Assembly (NCBI RefSeq): GCF_000725495.1
Contig: NZ_JNZD01000002.1
Coordinates: forward strand, 124,001-188,000
Length of the DNA stretch: 64,000 nt
Source of the DNA: Streptomyces aureus
Lineage (GTDB): Bacteria; Actinomycetota; Actinomycetes; Streptomycetales; Streptomycetaceae
Reading direction: 5' to 3'
Made by a program: the position numbers and the translations under genes. Positions 32,980-41,659 of this stretch are shown here, piece after piece (position 1 is the first letter of the stretch; each line of letters begins with the position of its first letter). The notes below the pieces were generated by a model. That model was not told the DNA's origin, did no database searches, and saw nothing but the letters and a program-made list of their open reading frames with translations.

Positions 32980-33993
32980 TCAGTTGCGTGCGGACCGGGA
33001 CTTGTGGAACTCGTTCGCGATCGCCGCCACGAGCAGGACGCCGCCGACGGACACCGGCTGGTAATTGCTGGAGACCTGGAGGAGGTTGAGCGCGTTGGCC
33101 ACCACACCGAGGAGCACGACACCGAGCACGGTCCCGGTGACGGTGCCGTGGCCGCCGGCCAGCGAGGTGCCGCCGATGACCACCGCGGCCACGGCGGTGA
33201 GCTGCAGGGTGAGACCGCCCGTGCCGGGGCTGCTCGAGCCGAGCCGGGACAGCAGCATCAGTCCGGCCAGACCGGACAGGGCGCCGGTGAGCGCGTACAG
33301 GGTGAGCTTGCGGGCGGTGACGTCGATGCCGCTGAGCCGGGCCACGTGCTCGTTGCCGCCGATGGCGTACGCGTCGCGGCCGAACACGGTGAACCGCATG
33401 ACCAGGGCCGTCGCGGCCAGCACGAGGACGGCGAGGATGAGCAGGTAGGGGACCCCGAGGACGTCGCCGTTGCCGAGCGGGAACATCCGGGTGCCGATGG
33501 AGACGCTGACGCTGTCGAGCACCAGCAGCGCGACACCGTCGAGCAGGGTCGCCGTGGCCAGGGTGACGACGAACGGCGCGACATGGGTGAACGTCACGAC
33601 CAGCCCGTTCACCAGGCCGATCATCGTGGCGAGCGCGATCGTGACGACCACGGTGACGACGGTGGAATGACCGTGCGACAGCAGCTGCGCCCCGAGCGCG
33701 GTCGTGACGGAGACGTTGCTGCCCATGGAGAAGTCCATGCCGCCCGCGGTCATGAGCAGGGTCAGTCCGGCGGCGATGACGGCGGTGACGCTGACCTGGC
33801 GCAGGATGTTGATCAGGTTGGTGTCGGTGGCGAACGCGTCGGTCCGCAGCATCGTGGCCACGACCACGACGACGAGGACGGCTGTCAGACCGGCGTGGGG
33901 GGCGCGCCGCAGGGCGTCGAGCCGGCTCGGCCGCCGTCCGCGGCCGGGCGGGGTGCCGGTCCCCGGGGCATCGGGAAGTGTGGTGACGCTCAC
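32980..33993 (-). CDS. ABC transporter permease, RbsC type
   Basis: A 337-residue membrane protein of the BPD_transp_2 family with about ten hydrophobic segments. Typical motifs are INILRQVSVTAVIAAGLTLLM, GGMDFSMGSNVS, GRDAYAIGGNEHVARLSGIDV (the ATPase-contact loop) and VVIGGTSLAGGHG. GTG 33993 overlaps the ATPase stop (GTGA), so translation is coupled. The open frame reaches 34260 but that extension lies inside the ATPase gene. Confidence 0.92.
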   Translation of the reverse strand: MSVTTLPDAPGTGTPPGRGRRPSRLDALRRAPHAGLTAVLVVVVVATMLRTDAFATDTNLINILRQVSVTAVIAAGLTLLMTAGGMDFSMGSNVSVTTALGAQLLSHGHSTVVTVVVTIALATMIGLVNGLVVTFTHVAPFVVTLATATLLDGVALLVLDSVSVSIGTRMFPLGNGDVLGVPYLLILAVLVLAATALVMRFTVFGRDAYAIGGNEHVARLSGIDVTARKLTLYALTGALSGLAGLMLLSRLGSSSPGTGGLTLQLTAVAAVVIGGTSLAGGHGTVTGTVLGVVLLGVVANALNLLQVSSNYQPVSVGGVLLVAAIANEFHKSRSARN

Positions 33994-35525
33994 TGGGGTT
34001 GACCTCCGAGTGCGGTGGCGACGAGTTCGTCGCGGGTGATGGCGGTGACGTCGTGCTCGGCGACCGTGCGGCCCGCGCTGACGACGATCACCCGGTCGGC
34101 CAGGCGCATGACCTCCTCGGCGGACGAGGAGGCGAGCAGCACGGCGACTCCCCGCCCGGCCAGTTCGTCGACCAGCGTGTGGATGTCGGCCATGGCGGCG
34201 ATGTCCACGCCGTTCGTGGGGTCCTCGAGGAAGCAGGCGACGGGGCCGGTCCCCAGCCACTTGGCGAGCAGCACCTTCTGCTGGTTGCCGCCGGACAGGG
34301 CGCTCACGGGCGGGTTGCCGGCCAGCGAGACCACCCCGTACCTGCGCCGCAACGGGCGTGCCCGGCGCGTGAGTTCACCCCGCCGGTGGAGTCGCCTGCG
34401 GGCGAGGCGGTCGCCGGCGAGCAGCAGGTTCTCGTCCAGGGACATGCCCGGGACCAGACCGAGGGCCCGCCGGTCGCCGGTGACGCAGCGCAGTCCCCCG
34501 GCGAGCGAGGCGTCCACCCGGCCGAACGGCACCGGGGCGCCGTCGACGAGGAGTTCGCCGGTGTCGGGGCGGCGCCGTCCGGACAGCAGGTCGAAGAGCC
34601 GGGACTGGGCGTCCCCGGCCGGTCCGAGCACCGCGACGATCTCGCCCTTGCGCACCTGGACGTCGAAGCCCCGGACGGCCCGGCCGTCGCTCAGGTCACG
34701 GACCGCGAGGCCGATCTCGTCCCGGGGTGCGGGGCGTTCGGAGCGCCGCGAGACGATGTCCCGGCCGACCATGGCGCGGACCAGCGCGGCCGGTCCGAGT
34801 TCGGCGGCGGGCGCGCTGCGTACGACGGCTCCGTCCCTGAGCACGGTGATCCGGTCCGCGACGGCCGTCACCTCGTCGATGTAGTGCGAGATGTAGACGA
34901 CGGCGACGCCCTCGTCGCGCAGGGTGCGCACCAGCCGTCTGATCTGGTGGGCGGCTTCCGCGCTCAGGCAGGCGGTGGGCTCGTCGAGGACCAGGATCCG
35001 GCCGCCGCGCCGTACCTCGCGCGCCACCTCGACCATGGTCTGCTCGGCGACGGTGAGCGATCCGGCGGTCCGCTCCACGTCGATGTCGATGCCGAGACCC
35101 GAAAGGGCGCGCCGCGCCTCGGACTTGAGTTGCCTCCAGCGCACGGCGCCGTGCCGGGTGGGCAGATCGCCGAGCAGGACGTTCTCGGCGACGCTCAGGT
35201 CCGTCGCCAGTTCGCGGCGCTGGGGGACGAAGGCGATGCCGAGCTTCCGGGCCCTGCGCACGGTCAGCGCGGGCTGGGCCTGTCCGTCGACCTCGACGGT
35301 GCCGGCGTCCGCCTGGTGGACGCCCGAGAGGATCTGCACCAGCGTCGACTTCCCGGCACCGTTCATGCCCATGAGCGCGTGGACCTCGCCGGGGTACAGG
35401 TCGAGGTCGACGTCCGTGAGCGCGGCGGCGCCGCCGAAGCTCTTGCCGACGCCGCGGACGCGCAGCACGGGGCCGCGGGCCGTGTCGGCGCCGGCCGCCG
35501 CGGGCGTCGGGTTCCTCGGGGTCAC
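33990..35525 (-). CDS. Sugar-type ABC transporter ATP-binding protein, RbsA type
   Basis: A 511-residue tandem ATPase. NBD1 has Walker A GMNGAGKST, Walker B ILVLDEPTA and a weak signature LTVAEQTMVEV. NBD2 has a degenerate Walker A (VLGPAGDAQSRLF, no Lys) but an intact signature LSGGNQQKV and FLEDPTNGVD. Such asymmetry is common in RbsA-type proteins. GTG 35525 has AGGAGG 7 nt upstream; GTG 35567 overlaps the preceding stop (GTGA) and is the alternative start. It is second in the operon after the CMD-like gene. Confidence 0.92.
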   Translation of the reverse strand: MTPRNPTPAAAGADTARGPVLRVRGVGKSFGGAAALTDVDLDLYPGEVHALMGMNGAGKSTLVQILSGVHQADAGTVEVDGQAQPALTVRRARKLGIAFVPQRRELATDLSVAENVLLGDLPTRHGAVRWRQLKSEARRALSGLGIDIDVERTAGSLTVAEQTMVEVAREVRRGGRILVLDEPTACLSAEAAHQIRRLVRTLRDEGVAVVYISHYIDEVTAVADRITVLRDGAVVRSAPAAELGPAALVRAMVGRDIVSRRSERPAPRDEIGLAVRDLSDGRAVRGFDVQVRKGEIVAVLGPAGDAQSRLFDLLSGRRRPDTGELLVDGAPVPFGRVDASLAGGLRCVTGDRRALGLVPGMSLDENLLLAGDRLARRRLHRRGELTRRARPLRRRYGVVSLAGNPPVSALSGGNQQKVLLAKWLGTGPVACFLEDPTNGVDIAAMADIHTLVDELAGRGVAVLLASSSAEEVMRLADRVIVVSAGRTVAEHDVTAITRDELVATALGGQPQ

Positions 35526-35563
35526 GGCGGGGCCTCCTTGGGTGTCCTGGTCCGTGAGGGTGG

Positions 35564-36154
35564 TCACGGTCGCGGTCCCTCGCCCCGGGCGAGGCGTCCG
35601 TGGCCGCGGATGTCGGGGAAGGGCGGTTCGCGGTCGGCCTGGAGGTCCACCTGGAAGGTGTTCAGGCACATGCCGAGCATGGTGAAGTTGCCGAGCGCGC
35701 CGATGGTGTCCACCAGGCCCGTGGGCCCGAAGTGGCGGAGGGCCCGGGCGAAGGTCTCGTCGCGGACGAAGTGCTCCTCGAGGACCTCGCGGCAGAACTG
35801 GTAGAAGGCTTGGTCCGCCTCGTCCTCGAAGACCGCCTCGCGCTTCTCGGCGACGGCCGCGACGGCGGCCTCGGGGACACCCGCCGCGATCGCCTGGTCC
35901 ACGTGCGCGTTCCAGGAGTACTGGGCGTCCCAGTTCCGGGCGGCCATCAACAGGGCCAGTTCGCGCAGGTGCCGGGGCAGACTGCAGTCGAAGCGGGCGA
36001 AGGCGCCGAGGGATTCGGCGCGTTCGCACATCTCCGGGCTGTGCAGCCAGACCCGGAAGGGACCGCGGACGGCGCCCCGCCGGCCGGCGATGCGGGCGGC
36101 CAGTTCCCGCTGGCGCGGTTCCATGTCCTCATCGGTCAGAACGGGGAGCCTCAT
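35564..36154 (-). CDS. Carboxymuconolactone decarboxylase family protein
   Basis: A 196-residue all-helical CMD/AhpD-fold protein starting MRLPVLTDEDMEPRQRELA. RELALLMAARNWDAQYSWNAHVDQAIAAGV is split across residues 76-105 and carries the family's conserved Glu-x-x-His-type positions; the redox CxxC of AhpD is not seen. ATG 36154 begins the domain; the open extension to 36331 is not family-like. It is first gene of the ABC importer operon, which argues for a role in handling the imported substrate. It is divergent from a cupin gene. Confidence 0.87.
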   Translation of the reverse strand: MRLPVLTDEDMEPRQRELAARIAGRRGAVRGPFRVWLHSPEMCERAESLGAFARFDCSLPRHLRELALLMAARNWDAQYSWNAHVDQAIAAGVPEAAVAAVAEKREAVFEDEADQAFYQFCREVLEEHFVRDETFARALRHFGPTGLVDTIGALGNFTMLGMCLNTFQVDLQADREPPFPDIRGHGRLARGEGPRP

Positions 36155-36240
36155 GTGGCTGCCACCTGCCTTTTCTTTCCGGCGTGTGTCCGGCACGAAC
36201 GGGGGTGCCGTGCGATGCCAGCCGACGGTACAGCCGGGTG

Positions 36241-36280
36241 CGGGAAGCTCACCCTTCCCGGAACGCAAGGTAAAACTGCA
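36241..36280. promoter_or_regulatory. Divergent promoter region: inverted repeat and LysR-type box, copy 4
   Basis: CGGGAAG-N6-CTTCCCG (36241-36260) is a perfect 7-bp inverted repeat. Four bp further, CGCAAGGTAAAACTGCA (36264-36280) shares the CGCAAG end and TGC at positions 14-16 with the three boxes at 21235, 24100 and 30604. Both elements lie between the CMD/ABC operon (110 bp) and the cupin gene (78 bp). Confidence 0.5.
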
Positions 36281-36357
36281 CGCCGGACGGCACCCGCGGG
36301 CGGGGACGCGACCTACCGTCGGTCGACGCATCTCCGCCGACGGAAGAGGAACCCGGG

Positions 36358-36762
36358 ATGACCACGATCATCGAAGCCGCGTCCGTGCCCCCGCTGGACC
36401 GGGGCGGTGCCGTCGTCACGACACCGCTCATCACCACGCGCTCGGCCGGCGGGGAGAACCGGATCACCAGCGGCATGAGCGTGTACCCGGTGGGCTCCGG
36501 TGCACCGTTGCACTCGCACAACTGCGACGAGCACGTGACGGTCCTGGAGGGGGAGGCGGAGGTGGTCGTCGACGGGGAGGTGACGCGGCTGACGCGCTTC
36601 GACACCACCTATGTCCCCTCCCCCGTCCCCCATCTGTTCCGGAACGTCGGCGACCGTCCGCTGCGCATCCTGTGGGTGTACTCCTCGGGTCATGTGACCC
36701 GCACCTTCACCGGGACCGGCGAGACGGTCGAGCACCTCTCGGACGAGGACCGGATGGGGTGA
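36358..36762 (+). CDS. Small cupin protein
   Basis: A 134-residue single cupin barrel. Motif 1 is [20 protein letters not shown] (residues 49-68), with the two His and the Glu of a metal site plus the last Glu. Motif 2 is [13 protein letters not shown] with another His. There is no signal peptide. The architecture fits metal-dependent cupins acting on small oxo acids or as sensors. AGAGGA precedes ATG 36358 by 7 nt. The shared promoter region links it to the ABC importer operon. Confidence 0.87.
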   Translation: MTTIIEAASVPPLDRGGAVVTTPLITTRSAGGENRITSGMSVYPVGSGAPLHSHNCDEHVTVLEGEAEVVVDGEVTRLTRFDTTYVPSPVPHLFRNVGDRPLRILWVYSSGHVTRTFTGTGETVEHLSDEDRMG

Positions 36763-36825
36763 GCGGCGCGAGGCCGAACCCCCGGTCCGAGGGCCTCCCG
36801 CTCCGGCCGGTCCGGGCAAGGACGG

Positions 36826-36855
36826 ACGGCCCCGCCCCGGTCGGGGCGGGGCCGT
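36826..36855. terminator. Strong bidirectional terminator
   Basis: A perfect 13-bp stem, ACGGCCCCGCCCC at 36826-36838 with GGGGCGGGGCCGT at 36843-36855, has a GGTC loop. It separates the convergent cupin and EF-G-like genes and closes the catabolic island. Confidence 0.9.
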
Positions 36856-36879
36856 CGTCGGGAGCGCGAGCGCCCGGGA

Positions 36880-38982
36880 CTACCGGGCGGTCGCCCCGGC
36901 CGCGGGGGCCGGCGCGAGACCCGCGGGACGGGTCGTGAACGTCCCCCGGCCCTGGGTCCGGCTGCGCAACCGGGTGGCGTAGCCGAAGAGTTCGGCCAGC
37001 GGCACGGTGGCGGTGACCACCGCCGTGCCCACCCGGGCGAGCGAGCCCGAGACCCGGCCGCGCCGGGCCGCGAGGTCGCCGAGCACCCCGCCCACTGCCT
37101 CCTCGGGCACGGTGACCGTGACCTCGGCGACCGGTTCCAGCAGAACCATGGCACTGGCGCGCAGGGCCTCGCGCAGCCCGAACCGGCCGGCCGCGCGGAA
37201 CGCCGTCTCCGAGGAGTCCTTCACATGGGTCGCCCCGTCGGTGAGGGTGACCCGCAGCCCGGTCACCGGGTGACCGCCGAGGGGACCCTCGGCGAGCGCG
37301 TCCCGGCAGCCCGCCTCCACGGCACGGACGTACTCCTGCGGCACCCGGCCGCCGACGACCGCCGAACGGAACTCGAAGCCCGCCACCGGTCCCCCGGCGC
37401 CGCCGGACTCCGGGCCCAGCGGCTCGACGTCGAGCACCACATGGGCGAACTGGCCCGCGCCGCCGTCCTGCTTGACGTGCCGGTACACCAGACCCGAGAC
37501 CCCTCGGACGACCGTCTCCCGGTAGGACACCCTCGGGCGCCCGACGGCGACGTCGAGACCCTGGGCGCGCCGGATCTTCTCCACCGCCACCTCCAGATGC
37601 AGTTCTCCCATGCCCGACAGCACCGTCTGCCCGGTCTCGGGGTCGGTGCGGACGACCAGCGAGGGGTCCTCCTCGGCCAGACCTGCCAGCGCCGACACCA
37701 GCCGGTCGGTGTCGGTGGCGCGGCGCGCCTCGACCGCCACGGACACCACCGGGTCGGCGACGACCGGCGGTTCGAGGAGCAGCGGCGCCGTGGGCGCGCA
37801 CAGCGTCGCGCCGGCCCGGGCGTTCTTCGGCCCGATCACGGCGACGATGTCACCGGCCACGGCGCGCTCCAGCTCCGCGTGCCGGTCGGCCCGCACCCGC
37901 AGGATGCGCGCGACCCGCTCGGTGCGTCCCGTGCCCGCGTCCACGACCGCCTGTCCCTTCTCCACGGTGCCCGAGTAGACACGCAGGTACGTCAGCCGTC
38001 CGGTCGCGGTGGCGTTCACCTTGAACACCAGGGCCGCGAACGGCTCTCGGGGGTCGGCGGCCCGTTCCTGCTCCGCGCCGTCCCGGGTGCCGCGCACGGC
38101 GGGCACGTCGAGCGGCGAGGGCAGGTAGGCCACCATCGCGTCGAGCAGCGGTTCGACACCGCGGTTGCGGTAGGCCGAGCCGCACAGCACCACCACGCCC
38201 TCGCCGGTACGGGTCAGGTCGCGGAGCGCGGCCGCCAGGGTCGGCGCCGAGAGGGTGGAACGGTCGCAGAACTCCTCCAGCGCCGCCGGATGGAGTTCGG
38301 CCACCGCCTCCTCCAGGAGCCGTCGCCTGCGCCGGGCCTCCTCCAGCAGGTCCGGCGGCACCGCGGTCTCCTCGGCGGACTCGGCACCGTCGGCCCACAC
38401 CAGGGCGCGCATCCGCAGCAGGTCGACGACTCCGGTGAAGGCGTCCTCCGTCCCGATCGGCAACTGGACCACCAGGGGCGCCGGGTGGAGCCGTTCGCGG
38501 ATCGAGTCGACGGCGGTGTCGAGGTCGGCGCCGGCGCGGTCCAGCTTGTTCACGAAGGCGATCCGGGGGACTCCGTGCCGGTCGGCCCGGCGCCACACCG
38601 ACTCGCTCTGCGGCTCCACGCCCGCCACCGCGTCGAACACGGCGACGGCGCCGTCGAGGACGCGCAGCGAGCGCTCCACCTCGTCGGAGAAATCGACATG
38701 GCCGGGGGTGTCGAGCAGGTTGATCCGGTGGCCGTCCCAGGCGCAGGTCACGGCCGCGGCGAAGATGGTGATGCCGCGGTCGCGCTCCTGCGGGTCGAAG
38801 TCGGTGACGGTGGTGCCGTCGTGGACCTCGCCGCGTTTGTGGATGGTGCCGGTGAGATAGAGGATCCGTTCGGTCACGGTGGTCTTGCCCGCGTCGACGT
38901 GGGCGAGGATGCCCAGGTTGCGGACGGCGGCGAGGGGGTTCGTGACGGAGTCGGTGAGGTGACGGTGCAGGTCGGTACGCAC
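36880..38982 (-). CDS. Elongation factor G paralogue
   Basis: A 700-residue translation GTPase with all G motifs: [18 protein letters not shown] (G1), [15 protein letters not shown] (G2), [13 protein letters not shown] (G3), [11 protein letters not shown] (G4), CGSAYRNRG (G5). Domains II-V follow ([61 protein letters not shown]). It stands alone, not with rpsL, rpsG and tuf as canonical fusA does, so it is the second, non-operonic copy common in Streptomyces, possibly a stress, ribosome-protection or fusidic-acid-related form. ATG 38982 is the only plausible start. Confidence 0.92.
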   Translation of the reverse strand: MRTDLHRHLTDSVTNPLAAVRNLGILAHVDAGKTTVTERILYLTGTIHKRGEVHDGTTVTDFDPQERDRGITIFAAAVTCAWDGHRINLLDTPGHVDFSDEVERSLRVLDGAVAVFDAVAGVEPQSESVWRRADRHGVPRIAFVNKLDRAGADLDTAVDSIRERLHPAPLVVQLPIGTEDAFTGVVDLLRMRALVWADGAESAEETAVPPDLLEEARRRRRLLEEAVAELHPAALEEFCDRSTLSAPTLAAALRDLTRTGEGVVVLCGSAYRNRGVEPLLDAMVAYLPSPLDVPAVRGTRDGAEQERAADPREPFAALVFKVNATATGRLTYLRVYSGTVEKGQAVVDAGTGRTERVARILRVRADRHAELERAVAGDIVAVIGPKNARAGATLCAPTAPLLLEPPVVADPVVSVAVEARRATDTDRLVSALAGLAEEDPSLVVRTDPETGQTVLSGMGELHLEVAVEKIRRAQGLDVAVGRPRVSYRETVVRGVSGLVYRHVKQDGGAGQFAHVVLDVEPLGPESGGAGGPVAGFEFRSAVVGGRVPQEYVRAVEAGCRDALAEGPLGGHPVTGLRVTLTDGATHVKDSSETAFRAAGRFGLREALRASAMVLLEPVAEVTVTVPEEAVGGVLGDLAARRGRVSGSLARVGTAVVTATVPLAELFGYATRLRSRTQGRGTFTTRPAGLAPAPAAGATAR

Positions 38983-39120
38983 GGCCGAGGGCCTTTCGGA
39001 CGATCCGGAATCGGGTCGGCGCGATTCCCGGACGACACACCTGGGTTCAGGCGGTGATGTGCCTCCGCCGGGTACGGCGACCGGCGACCGGGCGTGCGGT
39101 CGCCGCCGTACGGGCGGAGG

Positions 39121-39333
39121 TCAGAGGGTCGTCGCGGGTGTCCGGTTCCGGCCGCGCAGCCGGTACCGGTCCCACGAGGACACGAGGATCACCTCGTACT
39201 GGGACGGGGGAACCACGACAGCGGTGCGGTAGCGCACGGCCCGGCTCCCCTCGTTCGTCACGGCGCACACGGCACCCGGAGCGGTGGTGTGCGGTTCGTG
39301 GCGAGTGTAGGGAACAGGGCGCGGGCGGGGCAC
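39121..39333 (-). CDS. Small hypothetical protein, low certainty
   Basis: A short minus-strand frame of up to 70 residues. The C-terminal 46 residues, from an alternative GTG at 39261 (TNEGSRAVRYRTAVVVPP onward, ending RNRTPATTL), show strong third-position G/C bias, as in real genes here, while the first 24 codons do not. No ribosome binding site or family is recognised. It lies between the EF-G paralogue and the MBL gene; the remainder of the 545-bp spacer 38983-39528 shows nothing else. Confidence 0.35.
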   Translation of the reverse strand: MPRPRPVPYTRHEPHTTAPGAVCAVTNEGSRAVRYRTAVVVPPSQYEVILVSSWDRYRLRGRNRTPATTL

Positions 39334-39528
39334 CGTATTTTTCCGAGGGCGGGTCGCACGGGGACGTTCACGCCCGGCGGCACGGACGGTGGGAGGGCGT
39401 GGGGCGGGCTCCCGGCGGGCCCGGCGGCGCGAGGGCCACGCCCGGGCACCGCGCGGATCGCGCTCGCGATACGTTTCGCCCTGTCAGAGCCTCCAGGGGC
39501 ACCCGCAGTTATCCGAGTCAGGATGGTC

Positions 39529-40278
39529 ATGCGCGAGGAATCGATCGTCGAGGCAGCCGCCGGAGTTCATCTGGTCCACGGCAGCAACACCAACTGGGTG
39601 GTGCTCTCCGAGGGCGACTCGGTCACCCTGATCGACACGGGATATCCGGGCGACCGCGCATGGCTCCTCGCGTCCCTCAAGACCCTCGGGCACGCCCCCG
39701 AGGACGTGACCGCCGTCCTGATCACCCACGCGCACAGCGACCACCTCGGCTCCGCCGAGTTCCTGAACCACACCTACGGCACGCCCGTCCAGCTGCACGA
39801 GACCGAGGTGCCGCACGCGCGCCGCGAATTCCTCCACCAGGTGAGCATCGGACAGGTCATACGGCAGGCCTGGCGCCCCGGGGTCCTGCCCTGGGCGGTG
39901 CACGCCATCCGCTCCGGCGGTACGGCGGACGTGACCATGACGAAGCCGGAGGCCTTCCCCCACGCGGGCCCGCTCGACCTGCCCGGCCGGCCCGTCCCCG
40001 TGCACACCCCCGGCCACACCCCCGGGCACTGCGTCTACCACCTGCCCGAGGCGGGGGTGCTCATCTCCGGCGACGCCCTGGTCAGCGGTCACCCGACCTC
40101 GCGGATACAGGGCCCGCAGCTCCTGCCGAGGATGTTCGACACCGAGCGCGCCGGGGCCCTCGCCTCGCTCGACCGCATCGAGGCCCTCGGCGCCGACGTG
40201 CTGCTCCCGGGCCACGGCCCCGTGCACCGCGCCCCGGTGGACCGGGCGGCCCAGCGCGCCCGGGAGCTGGCGGGCTGA
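39529..40278 (+). CDS. MBL-fold metallo-hydrolase
   Basis: A 249-residue metallo-beta-lactamase-fold hydrolase. The zinc motif LITHAHSDHLGS is at about residues 64-75, HTPGHTPGHCVY near 158, ISGDALV near 177 and PGHGPVH near 228, so both metal sites are complete. ATG 39529 has AGGA at about 6 nt; ATG 39523 is in frame without one, and the frame is open far upstream. Relatives are hydrolases of unknown substrate. It is transcribed alone and ends in a hairpin that includes its stop codon. Confidence 0.9.
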   Translation: MREESIVEAAAGVHLVHGSNTNWVVLSEGDSVTLIDTGYPGDRAWLLASLKTLGHAPEDVTAVLITHAHSDHLGSAEFLNHTYGTPVQLHETEVPHARREFLHQVSIGQVIRQAWRPGVLPWAVHAIRSGGTADVTMTKPEAFPHAGPLDLPGRPVPVHTPGHTPGHCVYHLPEAGVLISGDALVSGHPTSRIQGPQLLPRMFDTERAGALASLDRIEALGADVLLPGHGPVHRAPVDRAAQRARELAG

Positions 40279-40304
40279 CGGCGCCCCCGCCGGGGGAGCG
40301 CCGT
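40278..40304 (+). terminator. Terminator overlapping the MBL stop codon
   Basis: ACGGCGC at 40278-40284 pairs with GCGCCGT at 40298-40304, with inner CCCC/GGGG pairing. The left arm starts on the last base of the TGA. Confidence 0.65.
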
Positions 40305-40363
40305 CCGGGCCGCTCCCCCGGTGGGCACCGCCCGCTTGACGCCCCGGACAGACGGGTGCAGAG

Positions 40364-40391
40364 TTGTACATATACATCGTAAATATACGTA
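40364..40391 (+). promoter_or_regulatory. A/T-rich promoter of galE
   Basis: TTGTAC (40364-40369), a 16-bp spacer and TACGTA (40386-40391) lie in a 45-bp stretch unusually rich in A and T for this genome. ATATAC occurs twice, 13 bp apart (40370 and 40383). The resulting leader would be about 95 nt. Confidence 0.5.
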
Positions 40392-40491
40392 GTTACCTTG
40401 TATGACTCAGAGCCGTCGCGCCCGGGCGCGTCCGTGCCGGCGCGGCGCTCTCCTTCCCACCTCCGCCCGCGCACACGAAGGAGCCGGGCCC

Positions 40492-41547
40492 ATGAGTGCC
40501 CCCTCGACCATTCTCGTCACGGGCGGCGCAGGATTCATCGGTAGTCACGCCTGTGTCGAACTGCTTGACCACGGCTACGAGTTGATCGTGGTCGACGACT
40601 ACTCCAACAGCAGCCAGCAGGTGTTCGCCCGCGTGGAACGCATCGCGGGCCGCTTCCTCGGAACCATCTATGAGCTGGACATCCGTGATCGGCGTGCCCT
40701 CTCGGCCGTCTTCGACCGTCACTCCGTGGACGCCGTCGTGCACTTCGCCGCGCACAAGGCCGTCGGCACGTCGACACGGATGCCCATCGACTACTACGAC
40801 ACCAACGTCGGCGGAACGACCGCGCTGCTGAAGACCATGCACGAGCACGGTGTCCACCAGCTCGTCTTCTCCTCCTCCTGCTCCGTGTACGGCGACGCCG
40901 GCCATGGAGCACTCGACGAGTCGACCCCGCTCCGGCCCACGAATCCGTACGCCGCCTCCAAGGTCGTCTGCGAGCAGATCCTCGCCGACGTCTGCGCGCG
41001 GCACCCGGAGTACACCGTGCTGTGCCTGCGCTACTTCAACCCGGCGGGCGCCCATCCCAGCGGACTCCTCGGCGAGGACCCGAGCGGTTCCCCGGAGAAC
41101 CTGCTGCCGGCGCTCGCCCAGGTGGCCGTCGGACGACGCGAGCGCCTCCGGGTCTTCGGCGACGACTATCCGACGGCGGACGGGACCGCGATCCGCGACT
41201 ACCTCCACGTCATGGACACCGTCGAGGCCCATCGCGTCGCGCTCGACCACCTCGCCGACGGCACGGGCATGCACGTCTTCAACCTCGGTATAGGCAAAGG
41301 GAGTTCGGTCCTCGACGTGATCGCCGCCTTCTCCGCGGCCTGCGGCAGCCCCGTTCCGTACGAGATGGTGCCGCGCCGTCCCGGCGACGTCGCCGAACTC
41401 GTGGCCGACGCCTCCGCCGTGGCGCGCGCCTGGGGCTGGCACCCGCAGCGGGACCTCGCCGACATGTGCCGGGACGCGTGGCGGTTCCAGCAGCTCAACC
41501 CGCACGGTTACGCCGGTTCCGCCCGGCGCCCGTCCGCCAAGGGCTGA
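40492..41547 (+). CDS. galE: UDP-glucose 4-epimerase
   Basis: A 351-residue extended short-chain dehydrogenase. The NAD motif VTGGAGFIGSHACVELLDHG is at residues 8-27, FAAHKAVGTS near 84, the catalytic Ser in FSSSCSVYG and the Tyr-x3-Lys pair in NPYAASKVVCEQIL. RYFNPAGAHPSG and DGTAIRDYLHVMD are specific to GalE. It interconverts UDP-glucose and UDP-galactose for galactose use or cell-surface glycans. ATG 40492 has GGAG 8 nt upstream; ATG 40402 is in frame but opens a basic, non-homologous stretch. No gal operon partners are adjacent. Confidence 0.95.
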   Translation: MSAPSTILVTGGAGFIGSHACVELLDHGYELIVVDDYSNSSQQVFARVERIAGRFLGTIYELDIRDRRALSAVFDRHSVDAVVHFAAHKAVGTSTRMPIDYYDTNVGGTTALLKTMHEHGVHQLVFSSSCSVYGDAGHGALDESTPLRPTNPYAASKVVCEQILADVCARHPEYTVLCLRYFNPAGAHPSGLLGEDPSGSPENLLPALAQVAVGRRERLRVFGDDYPTADGTAIRDYLHVMDTVEAHRVALDHLADGTGMHVFNLGIGKGSSVLDVIAAFSAACGSPVPYEMVPRRPGDVAELVADASAVARAWGWHPQRDLADMCRDAWRFQQLNPHGYAGSARRPSAKG

Positions 41548-41612
41548 CCCGAGGGCACCCACGCACGCGTACACCCGACACACCCGTACACCACACCCGC
41601 TACACCCTTACA

Positions 41613-41649
41613 CCCCCGCACCCCCGCGCCCCCGCGCCCCCGCGCCCCC
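41613..41649 (-). repeat. Five G5 runs with 8-bp period, potential G-quadruplex in the GH15 3' UTR
   Basis: On the minus strand there are five runs of five G, at 41645-41649, 41637-41641, 41629-41633, 41621-41625 and 41613-41617, with 3-nt loops (CGC or TGC). They start 11 nt after the GH15 stop codon, so its transcript would carry them. The surrounding 41548-41612 is rich in ACACCC on the plus strand. Confidence 0.8.
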
Positions 41650-41659
41650 GCGAGCGGCC

